Origin: Pseudomonadales bacterium
GTDB taxonomy: Bacteria > Pseudomonadota > Gammaproteobacteria > Pseudomonadales > Pseudohongiellaceae
Direction: 5' to 3'
DNA length: 39,708 nucleotides
NCBI GenBank assembly: GCA_028279115.1
Contig: JANQSV010000159.1
Span: 1-39,708 of the forward strand
The notes under the pieces: model-generated
Databases searched by the model: none
Told to the model about the DNA's origin: nothing
The model's input: the letters and a program-made list of their open reading frames with translations, nothing else
Shown here: positions 24,033 to 32,459 of the stretch, piece by piece
Layout of the letters: every line of letters begins with the position of its first letter
Numbering within the stretch: the first letter of the stretch is position 1
Program-made: the position numbers and the translations under genes

Positions 24033-24374
24033 GACTTTCTCCGGGAGCGGTCGTCGCCGAGAGGCAATGAGCATACTCCGAAGCCGATGGCGCCTCAATA
24101 GCAGGGCGGCGGGCGGCGGCAACATTCGCCCGAAACCGGACACTCGCTCCTTGAGGGGATGGGGACAAGCGCGGCGCCGCCGGGCACCGGCGAGAATGCC
24201 CGCGAATCGGAACGGAAATTTCGCGGCGAATTCTTCGCCTGGCCGCGCGCTTCGCCTATACTTTGTCCGCAAATGCCGGAGAACGTTTCGGCGCGAACCC
24301 GGGAGAGGTCTGCGCGGGCCTCCGGTCGGGACTTGTCGGGCCATGTTCGCCGATATTCGGCCAGAGGGAGAACC
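24033..24374. other. 342-base intergenic region with a possible promoter
   Basis: No gene is recognised. On the plus strand tatact at 24257-24262 resembles a -10 box, with a weak ttcgcc at 24234-24239 17 bases before it, which would serve the coiled-coil gene at 24375. The minus strand should hold the promoter of the MMPL operon, but no clear box was found. Confidence 0.3.
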
Positions 24375-24788
24375 ATGAACGAGCGTGAACAATCCAAACG
24401 AACCCGACGCACGCGCCCGGACGGGAAGCCCGCTTCCATACACCTTGTCTTGAACTGGACGCACATGAGCGTTTTCGTCGCGGTGGCGGCGATCGGCCTG
24501 ATCACGCTGAATCAGGGATTCGCCGGCGTCGATCAGCGCATCGACGATATGAACCTGCGCTTTGACGATATGAATCTGCGCATGGACGAACGCTTTGATG
24601 GCGTCGAACGGAGAATCGACCGGGTCGAAACCCGGCTCGACCGCGTCGAAACACGCCTCGACGGCGTCGAAAGCGAGCTCTCCGGCATCAATGCGAGACT
24701 GGCGGTTGTCGAACACATCGTCGGTGCGCAAGCCAACTCGGCAGCCGAACTCCCGTCCGCCGCGGAAACTCCCGATTCCGACCTGTAG
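24375..24788 (+). CDS. Membrane-anchored coiled-coil protein
   Basis: A 137-residue protein. A charged start (E-R-E-Q-S-K-R-T-R-R-T-R) is followed by one hydrophobic helix (about residues 34-50) and then a long coiled coil made of repeated units such as I-D-D-M-N-L-R, M-D-E-R-F-D-G-V-E and I-D-R-V-E-T-R-L. The seven-residue units are also visible as 21-base DNA repeats from 24537 to about 24680. The end is Ala/Pro-rich. The start is ATG 24375 with gagggag at 24364-24370. Such short anchored coiled coils are common in bacteria and have no agreed function. Confidence 0.8.
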   Translation: MNEREQSKRTRRTRPDGKPASIHLVLNWTHMSVFVAVAAIGLITLNQGFAGVDQRIDDMNLRFDDMNLRMDERFDGVERRIDRVETRLDRVETRLDGVESELSGINARLAVVEHIVGAQANSAAELPSAAETPDSDL

Positions 24789-25244
24789 GTTTCGGCGACG
24801 CGTTTCTTACCTCTCATCGCACGAAAGACGGCCAGAAAAGATCCGGCGTGGTTTTCTTGCTCAAAGCGAATGTCGCCCCGATAATTGCGCCAACATGATC
24901 AATGGCTGGAGGAAACTCCGGCTTTCTTCCCGACTCGGGAGCTTATGTCGATCTACCCGAATTTCGTCAGCATTTACGGGACGATGGAGAGGCTTGAGAT
25001 AGAGAGTCCATGGAGGGATACCCGCCTCTTGCCTGGAGCGCTTGAAACGTTCCCTGGAGAGTCTCTTGAACCTCACTTGGCGTTTACCATTGCGAAGTCA
25101 GTCAGCAAGTTGACTGCAACAATCTGTTACCGCGACAATTTGCCACTGGGAAGCGATTTTTGGAATTGGTAGGATCACGCCTCGCAATCGGGCCCGCATC
25201 CGGTTGTTGTGGATTACTTGGATAGTAAACATCTGGAGCCGACA
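24789..25244. other. Long gap with no recognised gene
   Basis: About 450 bases lower in GC than the neighbours. One plus-strand frame (24945-25172, 75 residues from an ATG, or longer from a TTG at 24885) is open, but it has no ribosome binding site and no recognisable motif, and another frame in the same place is also open for a while. It may be a decayed gene; no function can be given. Confidence 0.35.
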
Positions 25245-25835
25245 GTGAAGCGATCGATTGGCCTTTTCATTTCCTGCGCATTTGCTCTTGCCGCCGGTGC
25301 GGCTTTCGCCGACGGCTGGCTGCGATCGATACCGGAGTTTGAACTCACCGATCACCTCGGTGAGGTGCATACCCTCGAAACCTACAAGGATTATGACTAC
25401 GCGGTGTTTTACGTCCAGGGCGTAGGCTGTCCCATCGCGCGTCTGGCCCTGCCGAATTATCGCGCGGTTCGCGACGAGTTCGGCCCGAAGAACATCGCCT
25501 TCGCCATGTTCAATTCCAACATCCAGGACGATCTGCCGCGCATCGCCAGGGAAGCCGAGGAATTCGGCATCGATTTCCCGATCATGAAGGACCAAGATCA
25601 GGCGCTGGCCAAGGCGCTCGGCGTGGAGCGCACCGCTGAAGTATTTATCGTCGATCCCCGCACCCGCGACGTATTGTATCGCGGCCCTATCAACGACCAG
25701 TTGGGCTATGAGACCCAGCGCAACGAAGCGCGGGAGCATTACCTGACGGACGCCTTGAACACCGTGCTTGCCGGCGGCGTGGTCGATATGGACGACGTTC
25801 CCGATTCGAAAGGTTGCCTGGTCGCCATATTCTGA
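25245..25835 (+). CDS. Exported redoxin-domain (thioredoxin-fold) protein
   Basis: A 196-residue periplasmic protein. The GTG at 25245 is chosen as start because ggag lies 7 bases upstream and the product then opens with a normal Sec signal (M-K-R-S-I-G-L-F, cut near A-F-A-D). The mature part has the AhpC/TSA-redoxin fold: F-E-L-T-D-H-L-G, the active-site strand Y-V-Q-G-V-G-C62-P-I, and a later P-I-M-K-D-Q-D-Q-A-L-A-K-A-L-G with V-F-I-V-D-P. There is a single active-site Cys and no CXXC, so it is not a disulfide oxidoreductase of the thioredoxin type. It resembles the first domain of the copper monooxygenase fusion at 32460-34160. Reaction unknown. Confidence 0.82.
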   Translation: MKRSIGLFISCAFALAAGAAFADGWLRSIPEFELTDHLGEVHTLETYKDYDYAVFYVQGVGCPIARLALPNYRAVRDEFGPKNIAFAMFNSNIQDDLPRIAREAEEFGIDFPIMKDQDQALAKALGVERTAEVFIVDPRTRDVLYRGPINDQLGYETQRNEAREHYLTDALNTVLAGGVVDMDDVPDSKGCLVAIF

Positions 25836-25893
25836 TGCGGCCGCAGGCAGGCGCCGCCACATTGCCTGTGCGGCGCCGGCCGAGCGATACGAA

Positions 25894-26322
25894 ATGAACG
25901 TCACTCGTCGCGATTTCGCGATTCGCCTTGCCTCACTGGTTGCCGCGGGAGTGGCGCATCCGGCCCTGGGGCAGGATGAACTCCAATCTTTCCGTTCGCT
26001 TTCCGCACGGCTGACGGGATTTTCCGAAGACGAGATCGATCCCGAACTGGCGCTCGACATGATGGAGGGTTTGAGAGCCGCGGGAGAAGGCGCAGATCTC
26101 GGCGAGTTGCTGCTGAACGCGGCGGTGGAAACGGATAACGAACTGGCCCGGCGAATTGCGGTCGCCTGGTATTCGGGCATGCATCCGATTGCTGCGGGAA
26201 CGTCCTTGCGCGCTTACTACGACGCGCTCGTCTGGCGCGCTCTCGAATACACCAGGCCTCCGGGGCAATGCAGCGCGGCGCCGGGAGACTGGAGCGAACC
26301 GCCCGGCGGGGCTGGTCAATGA
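25894..26322 (+). CDS. Tat-exported small subunit of an FAD-dependent dehydrogenase
   Basis: A 142-residue protein with a twin-arginine signal (T-R-R-D-F-A at 4-9, then a hydrophobic stretch cut near A-L-G-Q). It matches the small (gamma) subunit family of membrane-bound sugar/alcohol dehydrogenases such as bacterial FAD-glucose or sorbitol dehydrogenase (PF12318 type): L-T-G-F near residue 45 and W-Y-S-G-M with Y-Y-D-A-L-V-W-R near the end. In that family the small subunit carries the folded flavoprotein through the Tat pathway. Its stop overlaps the flavoprotein start (ATGA, 26319-26322), strong support for a complex. Confidence 0.85.
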   Translation: MNVTRRDFAIRLASLVAAGVAHPALGQDELQSFRSLSARLTGFSEDEIDPELALDMMEGLRAAGEGADLGELLLNAAVETDNELARRIAVAWYSGMHPIAAGTSLRAYYDALVWRALEYTRPPGQCSAAPGDWSEPPGGAGQ

Positions 26323-27935
26323 CCGCGATCGAAGCCGACGTCATCATCGTCGGCGCGGGTTTTGCCGGCGCGCTGCTCGCGGACCGGCTCGCCGCAAGGG
26401 GGATCCGCACGGCGGTGCTCGAAGCCGGCCCCCGGGTCAATCGCGGCGCGGCATTCCGGACTTTTCTCGATACCGCCATAAAGACTCCCGAAAGCCCTTA
26501 CGAACGGCTGCCCGAAGCCGAATTTCCCGACACCCTCGACAGCGGCCACTGGTACCGGCAAGCCGGCCCCGAAGTCTTCAAAAGCACCTATCTGAAAGCC
26601 GTAGGCGGCACATCCTGGCATTGGCTCGGCACCTGTGTGCGCTACGTGCCGAGCGATTTCCGCATGCGCTTGGATTTCGGCCGCGCGGTCGACTGGCCCA
26701 TCGACTATGCCGAACTCGAGCCCTGGTATGTCGAAGCCGAACGCGAACTCGGCGTAGCCGGAGATTCGGACGAAGACCTCGGCTCGCCGCGGTCCAGCCC
26801 GTTTCCGCAACCGCCGATACCAGGCACATGGCTCGACCGCGTCATCGCACGCGCGCTGGAAGGCACGCAATACCAGGTGCGATTGACGCCCCAGGCGCGC
26901 AATTCCGTGGCCCGGGAAGGCCGGCCCGCCTGTTGCGGCAGCGGCACCTGCATTCCCATCTGCCCGGTAGCGGCGAAATACGACGCCACGGTCCATCTCG
27001 ACCGGGCGGAAACCGCCGGCGCCGTGATTCACGACCGCACGACGGCCACGTTTGTCGAAGCCGGTGCGGACGGCCGCGTCTCGGCGGTCCGTTTTCGCCG
27101 GCCCGACGGAACCGGCGACCTTGCCCGCGGGCGCGTCTTCATTCTCGCGGGCAACGCGGTCGAGACGCCGCGCCTGCTGTTGCATTCGCGCTCGGAAGCG
27201 GCGCCCGGCGGAATTGCCAATGCGTCTGACCAGGTCGGCCGCAACCTGATGGATCATCCGATCCAGTTGAGTTGGGCGCTGGCCGGCGAGCCCGTATGGC
27301 CTTACCGGGGACCCATGGCGACTTCGGGCATCGAGAATCTGCGTGACGGTGCATTCCGTTCGCAAAGATCGGCCCTGCGCATCCAGATCAGCAACGATGG
27401 CTGGAACTGGCCCACAGGTGGGCCGGCAACCCTCGCCGATTCGCTTTCGCGCCGGGGTTTGCTCGGCACGGACTTGCGGCGCGCAATCACGGACCACGCA
27501 TCGCGCGAGGTGCAACTCGCGGCGCTGACCGAACAACTGCCCGATCCGGAAAACCGGATAACGCTTGACCCGCGGGACTCCGATCCCTACGGCGCGCCAT
27601 TGCCTAGAATGCACTATCGCGTGGGCGATTATTCCCGGGCCGGGCTCGATTACGCCAGAGACGTCCATGATGAAATCTTCGCGCGCCTGAACGCCAGCGA
27701 AATCCAACATGCGGACGAATTCCAGGGCTCGGGCCACGTCATCGGCACGACGCGGATGGGTAACGACCCGCGGGAATCCGTTGTGGACCGCAACTTGCGC
27801 AGTCACGCTCATGAAAATCTCTTCCTCGTCGGCGCCGGCGTATTCCCGACCGCGTCGACCGCCAATCCGACGTTGACTATCGCCGCACTCGCATTGCGGG
27901 CCGCCGAACAGGTCACGGCGGCGCTTGGCGCGTAG
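26319..27935 (+). CDS. GMC-family FAD dehydrogenase (large subunit) with an iron-sulfur motif
   Basis: The 538-residue catalytic partner of the Tat-exported small subunit. The FAD-binding G-A-G-F-A-G is at 12-17; G-T-S-W-H-W-L-G near residue 95 and the C-terminal G-T-T-R-M-G with S-T-A-N-P-T-L-T-I are GMC hallmarks. Cys205/206, Cys211 and Cys215 (C-C-G-S-G-T-C-I-P-I-C) match the [3Fe-4S] motif known in bacterial FAD-glucose dehydrogenase, which passes electrons to a cytochrome subunit. No multihaem cytochrome subunit lies next to it, so the acceptor is elsewhere. It oxidises an alcohol or sugar hydroxyl, and which one cannot be told. The protein has no signal of its own, as expected. Confidence 0.9.
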   Translation: MTAIEADVIIVGAGFAGALLADRLAARGIRTAVLEAGPRVNRGAAFRTFLDTAIKTPESPYERLPEAEFPDTLDSGHWYRQAGPEVFKSTYLKAVGGTSWHWLGTCVRYVPSDFRMRLDFGRAVDWPIDYAELEPWYVEAERELGVAGDSDEDLGSPRSSPFPQPPIPGTWLDRVIARALEGTQYQVRLTPQARNSVAREGRPACCGSGTCIPICPVAAKYDATVHLDRAETAGAVIHDRTTATFVEAGADGRVSAVRFRRPDGTGDLARGRVFILAGNAVETPRLLLHSRSEAAPGGIANASDQVGRNLMDHPIQLSWALAGEPVWPYRGPMATSGIENLRDGAFRSQRSALRIQISNDGWNWPTGGPATLADSLSRRGLLGTDLRRAITDHASREVQLAALTEQLPDPENRITLDPRDSDPYGAPLPRMHYRVGDYSRAGLDYARDVHDEIFARLNASEIQHADEFQGSGHVIGTTRMGNDPRESVVDRNLRSHAHENLFLVGAGVFPTASTANPTLTIAALALRAAEQVTAALGA

Positions 27936-28032
27936 GCGCGTCGGGCGCAAGCAGGCAATCCGCCTGGGTTCGCTTGACCGATGTCTCGGTTGAGACCATC
28001 ATTAGCCCACTTTTCTCAGAGTTGGATTAAAC

Positions 28033-28353
28033 ATGGCCAAGTATCTGTTTCGAACGAGTTATACCCAGGCGGGAGTCGAGGGCCTTATTCGGGAAGGCGG
28101 AACCGGGCGCCGGGACGCGCTACGGCAGACGGTGGAAGGGCTCGGCGGCGCGCTCGAAAGTTTCTATTACGCTTTCGGCGACGACGACCTGCTGTTGATC
28201 GTGGATCTGCCCACCGACGAAGCCGCCACGGCATTTTCGATGTTCGTCAGCGCCGCGGGCGCACTGACGGTTTCGTGCACCGTTTTGATTACGCCGGAAT
28301 CCGTCGACGGAGCGATCAGCAAGAACGTGGCTTACCGCAAGCCCGGCGACTGA
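28033..28353 (+). CDS. GYD domain protein
   Basis: A 106-residue protein of the GYD family (ferredoxin-like fold, related to dimeric alpha-beta barrels). It begins A-K-Y-L-F-R-T-S-Y-T-Q-A-G-V-E-G-L and has F-Y-Y-A-F-G-D-D-D-L-L-L-I-V-D-L-P in the middle, both typical. Such proteins have no established reaction. The ATG at 28033 fits the family start. The gap of 97 bases to the GMC gene and 55 bases to the acyltransferase gene leaves the operon unclear. Confidence 0.85.
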   Translation: MAKYLFRTSYTQAGVEGLIREGGTGRRDALRQTVEGLGGALESFYYAFGDDDLLLIVDLPTDEAATAFSMFVSAAGALTVSCTVLITPESVDGAISKNVAYRKPGD

Positions 28354-28381
28354 AACAAACATTCTGCGGCCGCTGGCCGTA

Positions 28382-28397
28382 GCCTGACGCTTCAGGC
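28382..28397. terminator. Short hairpin between the GYD and acyltransferase genes
   Basis: Arms gcctga and tcaggc around the loop cgct. There is no T run after it and it lies 12 bases before the next start, so it may affect translation rather than end transcription. Confidence 0.2.
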
Positions 28398-28408
28398 ATG
28401 CTACGGAC

Positions 28409-29830
28409 ATGTTTTCAGCAGATGTGTCCGTTCCGCTCTGGCTGTACCTCATCCTGCTCGGGCTGGCGGCTTACGCCATGGTCATGAGCATTCTTTTTCC
28501 CGGCGTGCGCTGGTTTCTGCGCCGCCGGCTCAACATCGCCGTCGATCGCATCAACACCAGCTTGCAGATCAAGATCAGGCCGCTGCAGCAAACCCGGCGC
28601 CAGGTGCTGATCGACCAGTTGATCTTCGATCAGGACGTGCTGGCGATGCTGGAGAAAACCTCCCGCGAGCAGGACATCCCGCGTCAGGTGCTGCAGCAAC
28701 GCGTACGCACCTTCGCCAGGGAGATCGTGCCGGCGTTCAACGCCTACATCTACTATCGGGTGTTCTACTGGCTCGCCAAGAGCGTTTCGCGCTTCGTCTA
28801 CCGCATCCGTGTCGGCGCTTCGCATCCCGAGCGATTGCAGCAACTCGACCCGGAATCTACGGTGGTTTTCGTCATGAACCATCGCAGCAACATGGACTAC
28901 GTACTGGTGAGCTATCTCGCCGCGGAACGCGCGGCGCTGTCTTATGCGGTAGGCGAATGGGCGCGGATCTTTCCGCTGGAAACGCTGATCCGGGCCATGG
29001 GCGCTTTCTTCGTGCGCCGGGACTCTCGCGATCCGCTTTATCGCAAGGTGCTCGAACGGTACATCCACCTGGCCACGGGCAACGGCGTCTGCCAGGCGGT
29101 CTTTCCGGAAGGAAAGCTCAGCCGCGACGGGCGGCTCGGCGAAGCCAGGCTCGGCTTCCTCGATTACATTCTGCGCCATTACGACTGGCAGCGCGCCCGC
29201 AGTGTGGTTTTCATCCCCGTCGCCATCAATTACGACCACGTCCTCGAAGACGGCAATCTGCTCGATTGGGACGACCGGACGAAACATCCGTCCGCGGCTG
29301 AACATCTCAGGCGTCTCTGGCGCTTCCTGCGCCTCAACCTGTTCGCCAGTCCACGGGCGCGATTCGCCCGCTACGGCTATGCCAGCGTCAACTTCGGCGA
29401 GCCGCTGGACATGCGCGAATTCTGCAGGGAGCACGGACTCAATCTGAATCATCTCGAAAAAGAGCAGCGCATCCAGCATGTGGAGCAGATCGCCCGATTG
29501 CTCATGCAGCGCCTGCATCATGTCATGCCGGTATTGCCCGCCCCGCTGGCAGCCCTTGCCCTGCTGCGGCGCCCGGATGAGTCGATGACCTCGCTGGAAA
29601 TCGCCGGCGCCTGCGACGACATCATCGACGAGTTGATGGCGCAAGGCTCGCCGATGAAGAAATCCGAGAAGCCGCGCCCGCGCACGGTGCAGAACGCCTT
29701 GCAACTGATGCGGGAACATGGGCTCGTGCTGGAGGAGGACGATCATTTCCGCATCAATCCGGACAACGTAAGGTTGCTGGAGTTTTATGCCAACTCGATC
29801 CGGCCCCCTGAACCGGCCGCGGCAGCCTGA
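28409..29830 (+). CDS. Glycerol-phosphate acyltransferase-family membrane enzyme
   Basis: A 473-residue enzyme of the PlsB/PlsC acyltransferase group, which moves a fatty acyl chain to a glycerol phosphate or related acceptor at the inner membrane. Block 1 is N-H-R-S-N-M-D with catalytic His158 and Asp163; block III is F-P-E-G at 232-235. One membrane helix lies near the N-terminus (about 8-28). After the acyltransferase domain comes a 150-residue tail with a winged-helix-like end. The length is greater than PlsC and less than PlsB. The next gene, an MMPL exporter, overlaps its end, which suggests work on a lipid that the exporter carries. Acceptor unknown. Confidence 0.87.
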   Translation: MFSADVSVPLWLYLILLGLAAYAMVMSILFPGVRWFLRRRLNIAVDRINTSLQIKIRPLQQTRRQVLIDQLIFDQDVLAMLEKTSREQDIPRQVLQQRVRTFAREIVPAFNAYIYYRVFYWLAKSVSRFVYRIRVGASHPERLQQLDPESTVVFVMNHRSNMDYVLVSYLAAERAALSYAVGEWARIFPLETLIRAMGAFFVRRDSRDPLYRKVLERYIHLATGNGVCQAVFPEGKLSRDGRLGEARLGFLDYILRHYDWQRARSVVFIPVAINYDHVLEDGNLLDWDDRTKHPSAAEHLRRLWRFLRLNLFASPRARFARYGYASVNFGEPLDMREFCREHGLNLNHLEKEQRIQHVEQIARLLMQRLHHVMPVLPAPLAALALLRRPDESMTSLEIAGACDDIIDELMAQGSPMKKSEKPRPRTVQNALQLMREHGLVLEEDDHFRINPDNVRLLEFYANSIRPPEPAAAA

Positions 29831-32177
29831 ACACGACCCGGACTCGATGACCGGGCGCATCGCGAGTTTCTGCCTGTCCCGCCGGCGTGCGCTCTTTTGG
29901 GCCGGCGTCATCGCCAGCCTGCTGCTCGCCGCAGGCGTGTTCAGACTGGGTTTCGACAGTTCGCTCGATTCATTGCTGACGCGCAGCGATCCTTATCTCG
30001 ACGAGCTTGACTTGCTCGAAGCCGAGTTTCCGCAGTCCACCGAAATCGTCTTCGCCTTCCTGGCTCCGGAAGGCGAAAGCGTTTTTTCCCAAGACCGATT
30101 GCAGGCGATCAACGCCTTGCGCGAGCGTTACCTTGAGATTCCCCTGGCCGGGCGTCATTCTTCCTTGCTCGACTACTATTCGCCGCGCAATCTGCGGCGC
30201 CTGTTCGCCCGGGATTTCCGGGAATACGGCGAGGCCGAGCTGGCCGGCCTGATGCAAACCGCGCAAGCGGACGAATTGCTTACCGGCAATTTGCTATCAA
30301 ACGACGCCAGTCTCGCTTTCACGCGCATTCGACTGAACGCCGAATTCGCGGACGAAGCAGAGCGGCTTGACGCCGCCCGCGAAGCCTTGCGCTTGCGCGA
30401 TGCGTTGCGGGAAGAGTTTCCGGAACTGGATATCCATGTCAGCGGCGAAGTTCTGATCGAATTCTCAAGCCGCCAGTCCATGCTCGACGATCTCGGCGGG
30501 CTGCTGCCATTCGTGATCCTCGCCTGTATTCTCGCGATCTGCGGCTTTTTCCGCTCGGTGCGGGCGGGCTTCGCCATACTCGCCCACACGCTGCTGACAC
30601 TGCTTTGCGCGCTGGGGACGCTCGGCCTGAGCGGATTTTCGTTCAATACCGTAACGGCGATCGCTCCGGTCATCATCGTCGTCGTTTGCGTGGCGAGCAG
30701 CGTCCACGTGATTTCGATCTACCGGCAAGGCCTGCTGCGCGGAATGCCGGAGGCGGAAGCGATGAGGTTCAGTCTCATGCATAACATCCGCCCGGTAACG
30801 CTGGCCGCATTGACCACGGCCATCGGATTCGCGTCGCTGAATCTGAGTTCCTCGCCGGCGATCTCCGACTTCGGCAGCACCGTCGCAGTCGGCATCGTGT
30901 TTTCCTGGCTGCTGACGGCGGCCTTGCTGCCGAGCCTGCTCATGGGGCTGATCAAGACCGGAAACGGTTCAAATGACGGTGATTTTCTGCACGGGGCAAT
31001 GAACCAGGTCATCGCCATCGGCCGGCGCCGGGACCGGCAACTGTTCTGGTTCTGCTCGGCATTCGCGGCGATGGGCATCAGCATGCTGCCGCTCAATGAG
31101 ACCGACTTCAACCGGCTCGATTTCATCAGCGACGCCGCCGGGCTGCGCGAATACTTCGACGCCGTCGGCGAGCGCCTCGACCGCGGTCCGTCGATCAGCT
31201 ATGCCGTCGACGCGGGCGCCCGGGACGGCGCCATCGATCCCGCGTTTCTGGCCCGGATGGAAGCATTGCTCGACTGGCTGGGAGAGCGGGACGAGATCGA
31301 ATCTACCGCCAGCGTGGTGGAATTGCTGAAAACCGTAAACGAGATGCGCTACGACGACCCGGACGCCTATCTGTTGCCCGACGATTCCGAAACCATCGAG
31401 AATTATCTGCGGGCCTACCGCTTTGTGCAGAATCTCGATTTCCCGCTGTCGAATTTCCTCAGCGTGGACCGTTCGATCGCGGCCCTCACGGTCAATGCGC
31501 GGCCGATGTCCAATCAGGAACTGCTCGACCTGAACGCCCTGATCGACGCCCGTTTCGAGGCGACTTTCCCCGGCGCTACCCTGGTCCACGGCAGCGGCCT
31601 GCTGGTATTCGCGCGCATGGACGAGCGCGTCACCGTGGAATTGCTGCAAGGCTATTCGCTCAGCCTTGCATTGATCACGCTTACTCTGGTTTTCGGCCTG
31701 GGAAGTGTGTATTTCGGCATCCTCAGCATCATTCCCAATTTGCTGCCCGCGGCCATCGTGTTCGGTTTCTGGGGATTGCTCGTCGGCACACTCGACCCGT
31801 TCGTGATGATGCTGTTCAGTATCAGTATCGGCCTGGTGGTCGACGATACCGTCCACGTGCTGACCCACTACCTGGCGAAGCGGCGCGAAGGCGAAGACAT
31901 CCAGACCGCTGTCGCACATGCGATCCGCACCGCGGGACCCGCATTGACGATCACGACACTCGTGCTGACCCTGGGCACGACCTTCCTGATGGCGGCGAGC
32001 ACTTTCTACTTCCAGCAAGCCGCCCGGCTGCTGGTGCCCATCGTGGTGCTGGCATTGTTGCTGGACGTGTTTTATCTTCCGGCGATATTGCGGCGATTCG
32101 ACAGATTCGCAGCTTTGACGATTCGCTCCCGGTCTCCGTCCGCAAGCCGATCCGCACGGTCCCATTCCGCAACTTGA
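29787..32177 (+). CDS. Second MMPL/RND family exporter
   Basis: A 796-residue transporter with the same plan as the one at 21419: helix one near residue 37-55, a periplasmic loop, five helices (about 225-400), a second loop (about 420-620) and six helices. The motif G-L-V-V-D-D-T-V-H-V in the second half is the equivalent of G-V-D-N-T-I-H-Y. The ATG at 29787 has ggag five bases upstream and overlaps the acyltransferase gene by 44 bases; ATG 29847 is an alternative. The last 20 residues (R-S-R-S-P-S-A-S-R-S) look unlike a family end, as if the original stop was lost or shifted. A possible minus-strand frame overlaps this part. Confidence 0.88.
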   Translation: MPTRSGPLNRPRQPEHDPDSMTGRIASFCLSRRRALFWAGVIASLLLAAGVFRLGFDSSLDSLLTRSDPYLDELDLLEAEFPQSTEIVFAFLAPEGESVFSQDRLQAINALRERYLEIPLAGRHSSLLDYYSPRNLRRLFARDFREYGEAELAGLMQTAQADELLTGNLLSNDASLAFTRIRLNAEFADEAERLDAAREALRLRDALREEFPELDIHVSGEVLIEFSSRQSMLDDLGGLLPFVILACILAICGFFRSVRAGFAILAHTLLTLLCALGTLGLSGFSFNTVTAIAPVIIVVVCVASSVHVISIYRQGLLRGMPEAEAMRFSLMHNIRPVTLAALTTAIGFASLNLSSSPAISDFGSTVAVGIVFSWLLTAALLPSLLMGLIKTGNGSNDGDFLHGAMNQVIAIGRRRDRQLFWFCSAFAAMGISMLPLNETDFNRLDFISDAAGLREYFDAVGERLDRGPSISYAVDAGARDGAIDPAFLARMEALLDWLGERDEIESTASVVELLKTVNEMRYDDPDAYLLPDDSETIENYLRAYRFVQNLDFPLSNFLSVDRSIAALTVNARPMSNQELLDLNALIDARFEATFPGATLVHGSGLLVFARMDERVTVELLQGYSLSLALITLTLVFGLGSVYFGILSIIPNLLPAAIVFGFWGLLVGTLDPFVMMLFSISIGLVVDDTVHVLTHYLAKRREGEDIQTAVAHAIRTAGPALTITTLVLTLGTTFLMAASTFYFQQAARLLVPIVVLALLLDVFYLPAILRRFDRFAALTIRSRSPSASRSARSHSAT

Positions 32178-32266
32178 TCGTCGCTGTAGTAGTCGACTTC
32201 AACTTCGAAATCCGATTTCAATTCATCCTTGCCGTCATTCTCTTCAGGCATCAGGTGGTCCACCAT
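32072..32266 (-). CDS. Possible small acidic protein overlapping the exporter 3' end
   Basis: A 64-residue frame, or 59 residues from ATG 32251, rich in Asp and Glu (S-D-F-E-V-E-V-D-Y-Y-S-D-D-Q-V-A-E-W-D-R-A-D). Its composition looks more like a protein than the opposite reading, which ends the exporter with an unusual Arg/Ser tail. It has no clear ribosome binding site and no family I recognise. It overlaps the exporter gene by 106 bases in the convergent sense. Confidence 0.3.
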   Translation of the reverse strand: MVDHLMPEENDGKDELKSDFEVEVDYYSDDQVAEWDRADRLADGDRERIVKAANLSNRRNIAGR

Positions 32267-32294
32267 GGGGGCGCGGCTCGAATGACGCCGCCCT

Positions 32295-32324
32295 TCGTCA
32301 TTCCGCGCGAAGTCGCGGAATCTC
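32295..32324. repeat. Single copy of the dispersed hairpin repeat
   Basis: Arms attccgcg (32299-32306) and cgcggaat (32313-32320) with loop cgaagt. The flanks match the elements at 21263-21376 (cgtcatt before, ctcg after). It sits in the 282-base gap between convergent genes, where no other gene is recognised apart from a possible small minus-strand frame, and could also slow transcription. Confidence 0.7.
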
Positions 32325-32459
32325 GCTGGAATTCTGACAGGTTTTACTTGCCATCCCTGGCGCGAATCTTTCGCCTTCGATTAGCCCCAGTCTCGACATC
32401 CTGTCGAGCCGTTCGACCCTCGAAAAGCGATGCTTTTCGTCGGCTTCGCCGACCGGGCC

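Noticed and set aside
24945-25172. A 75-residue plus-strand frame in the long gap before the redoxin gene
   Set aside because: No ribosome binding site, no motif and a competing open frame; it is kept only as a note in the gap description.
26316-27950. A 544-residue open frame on the minus strand opposite the GMC dehydrogenase
   Set aside because: The plus-strand frame has clear FAD, iron-sulfur and GMC motifs; the opposite frame is open only because of GC-rich codon use and has no recognisable motif.
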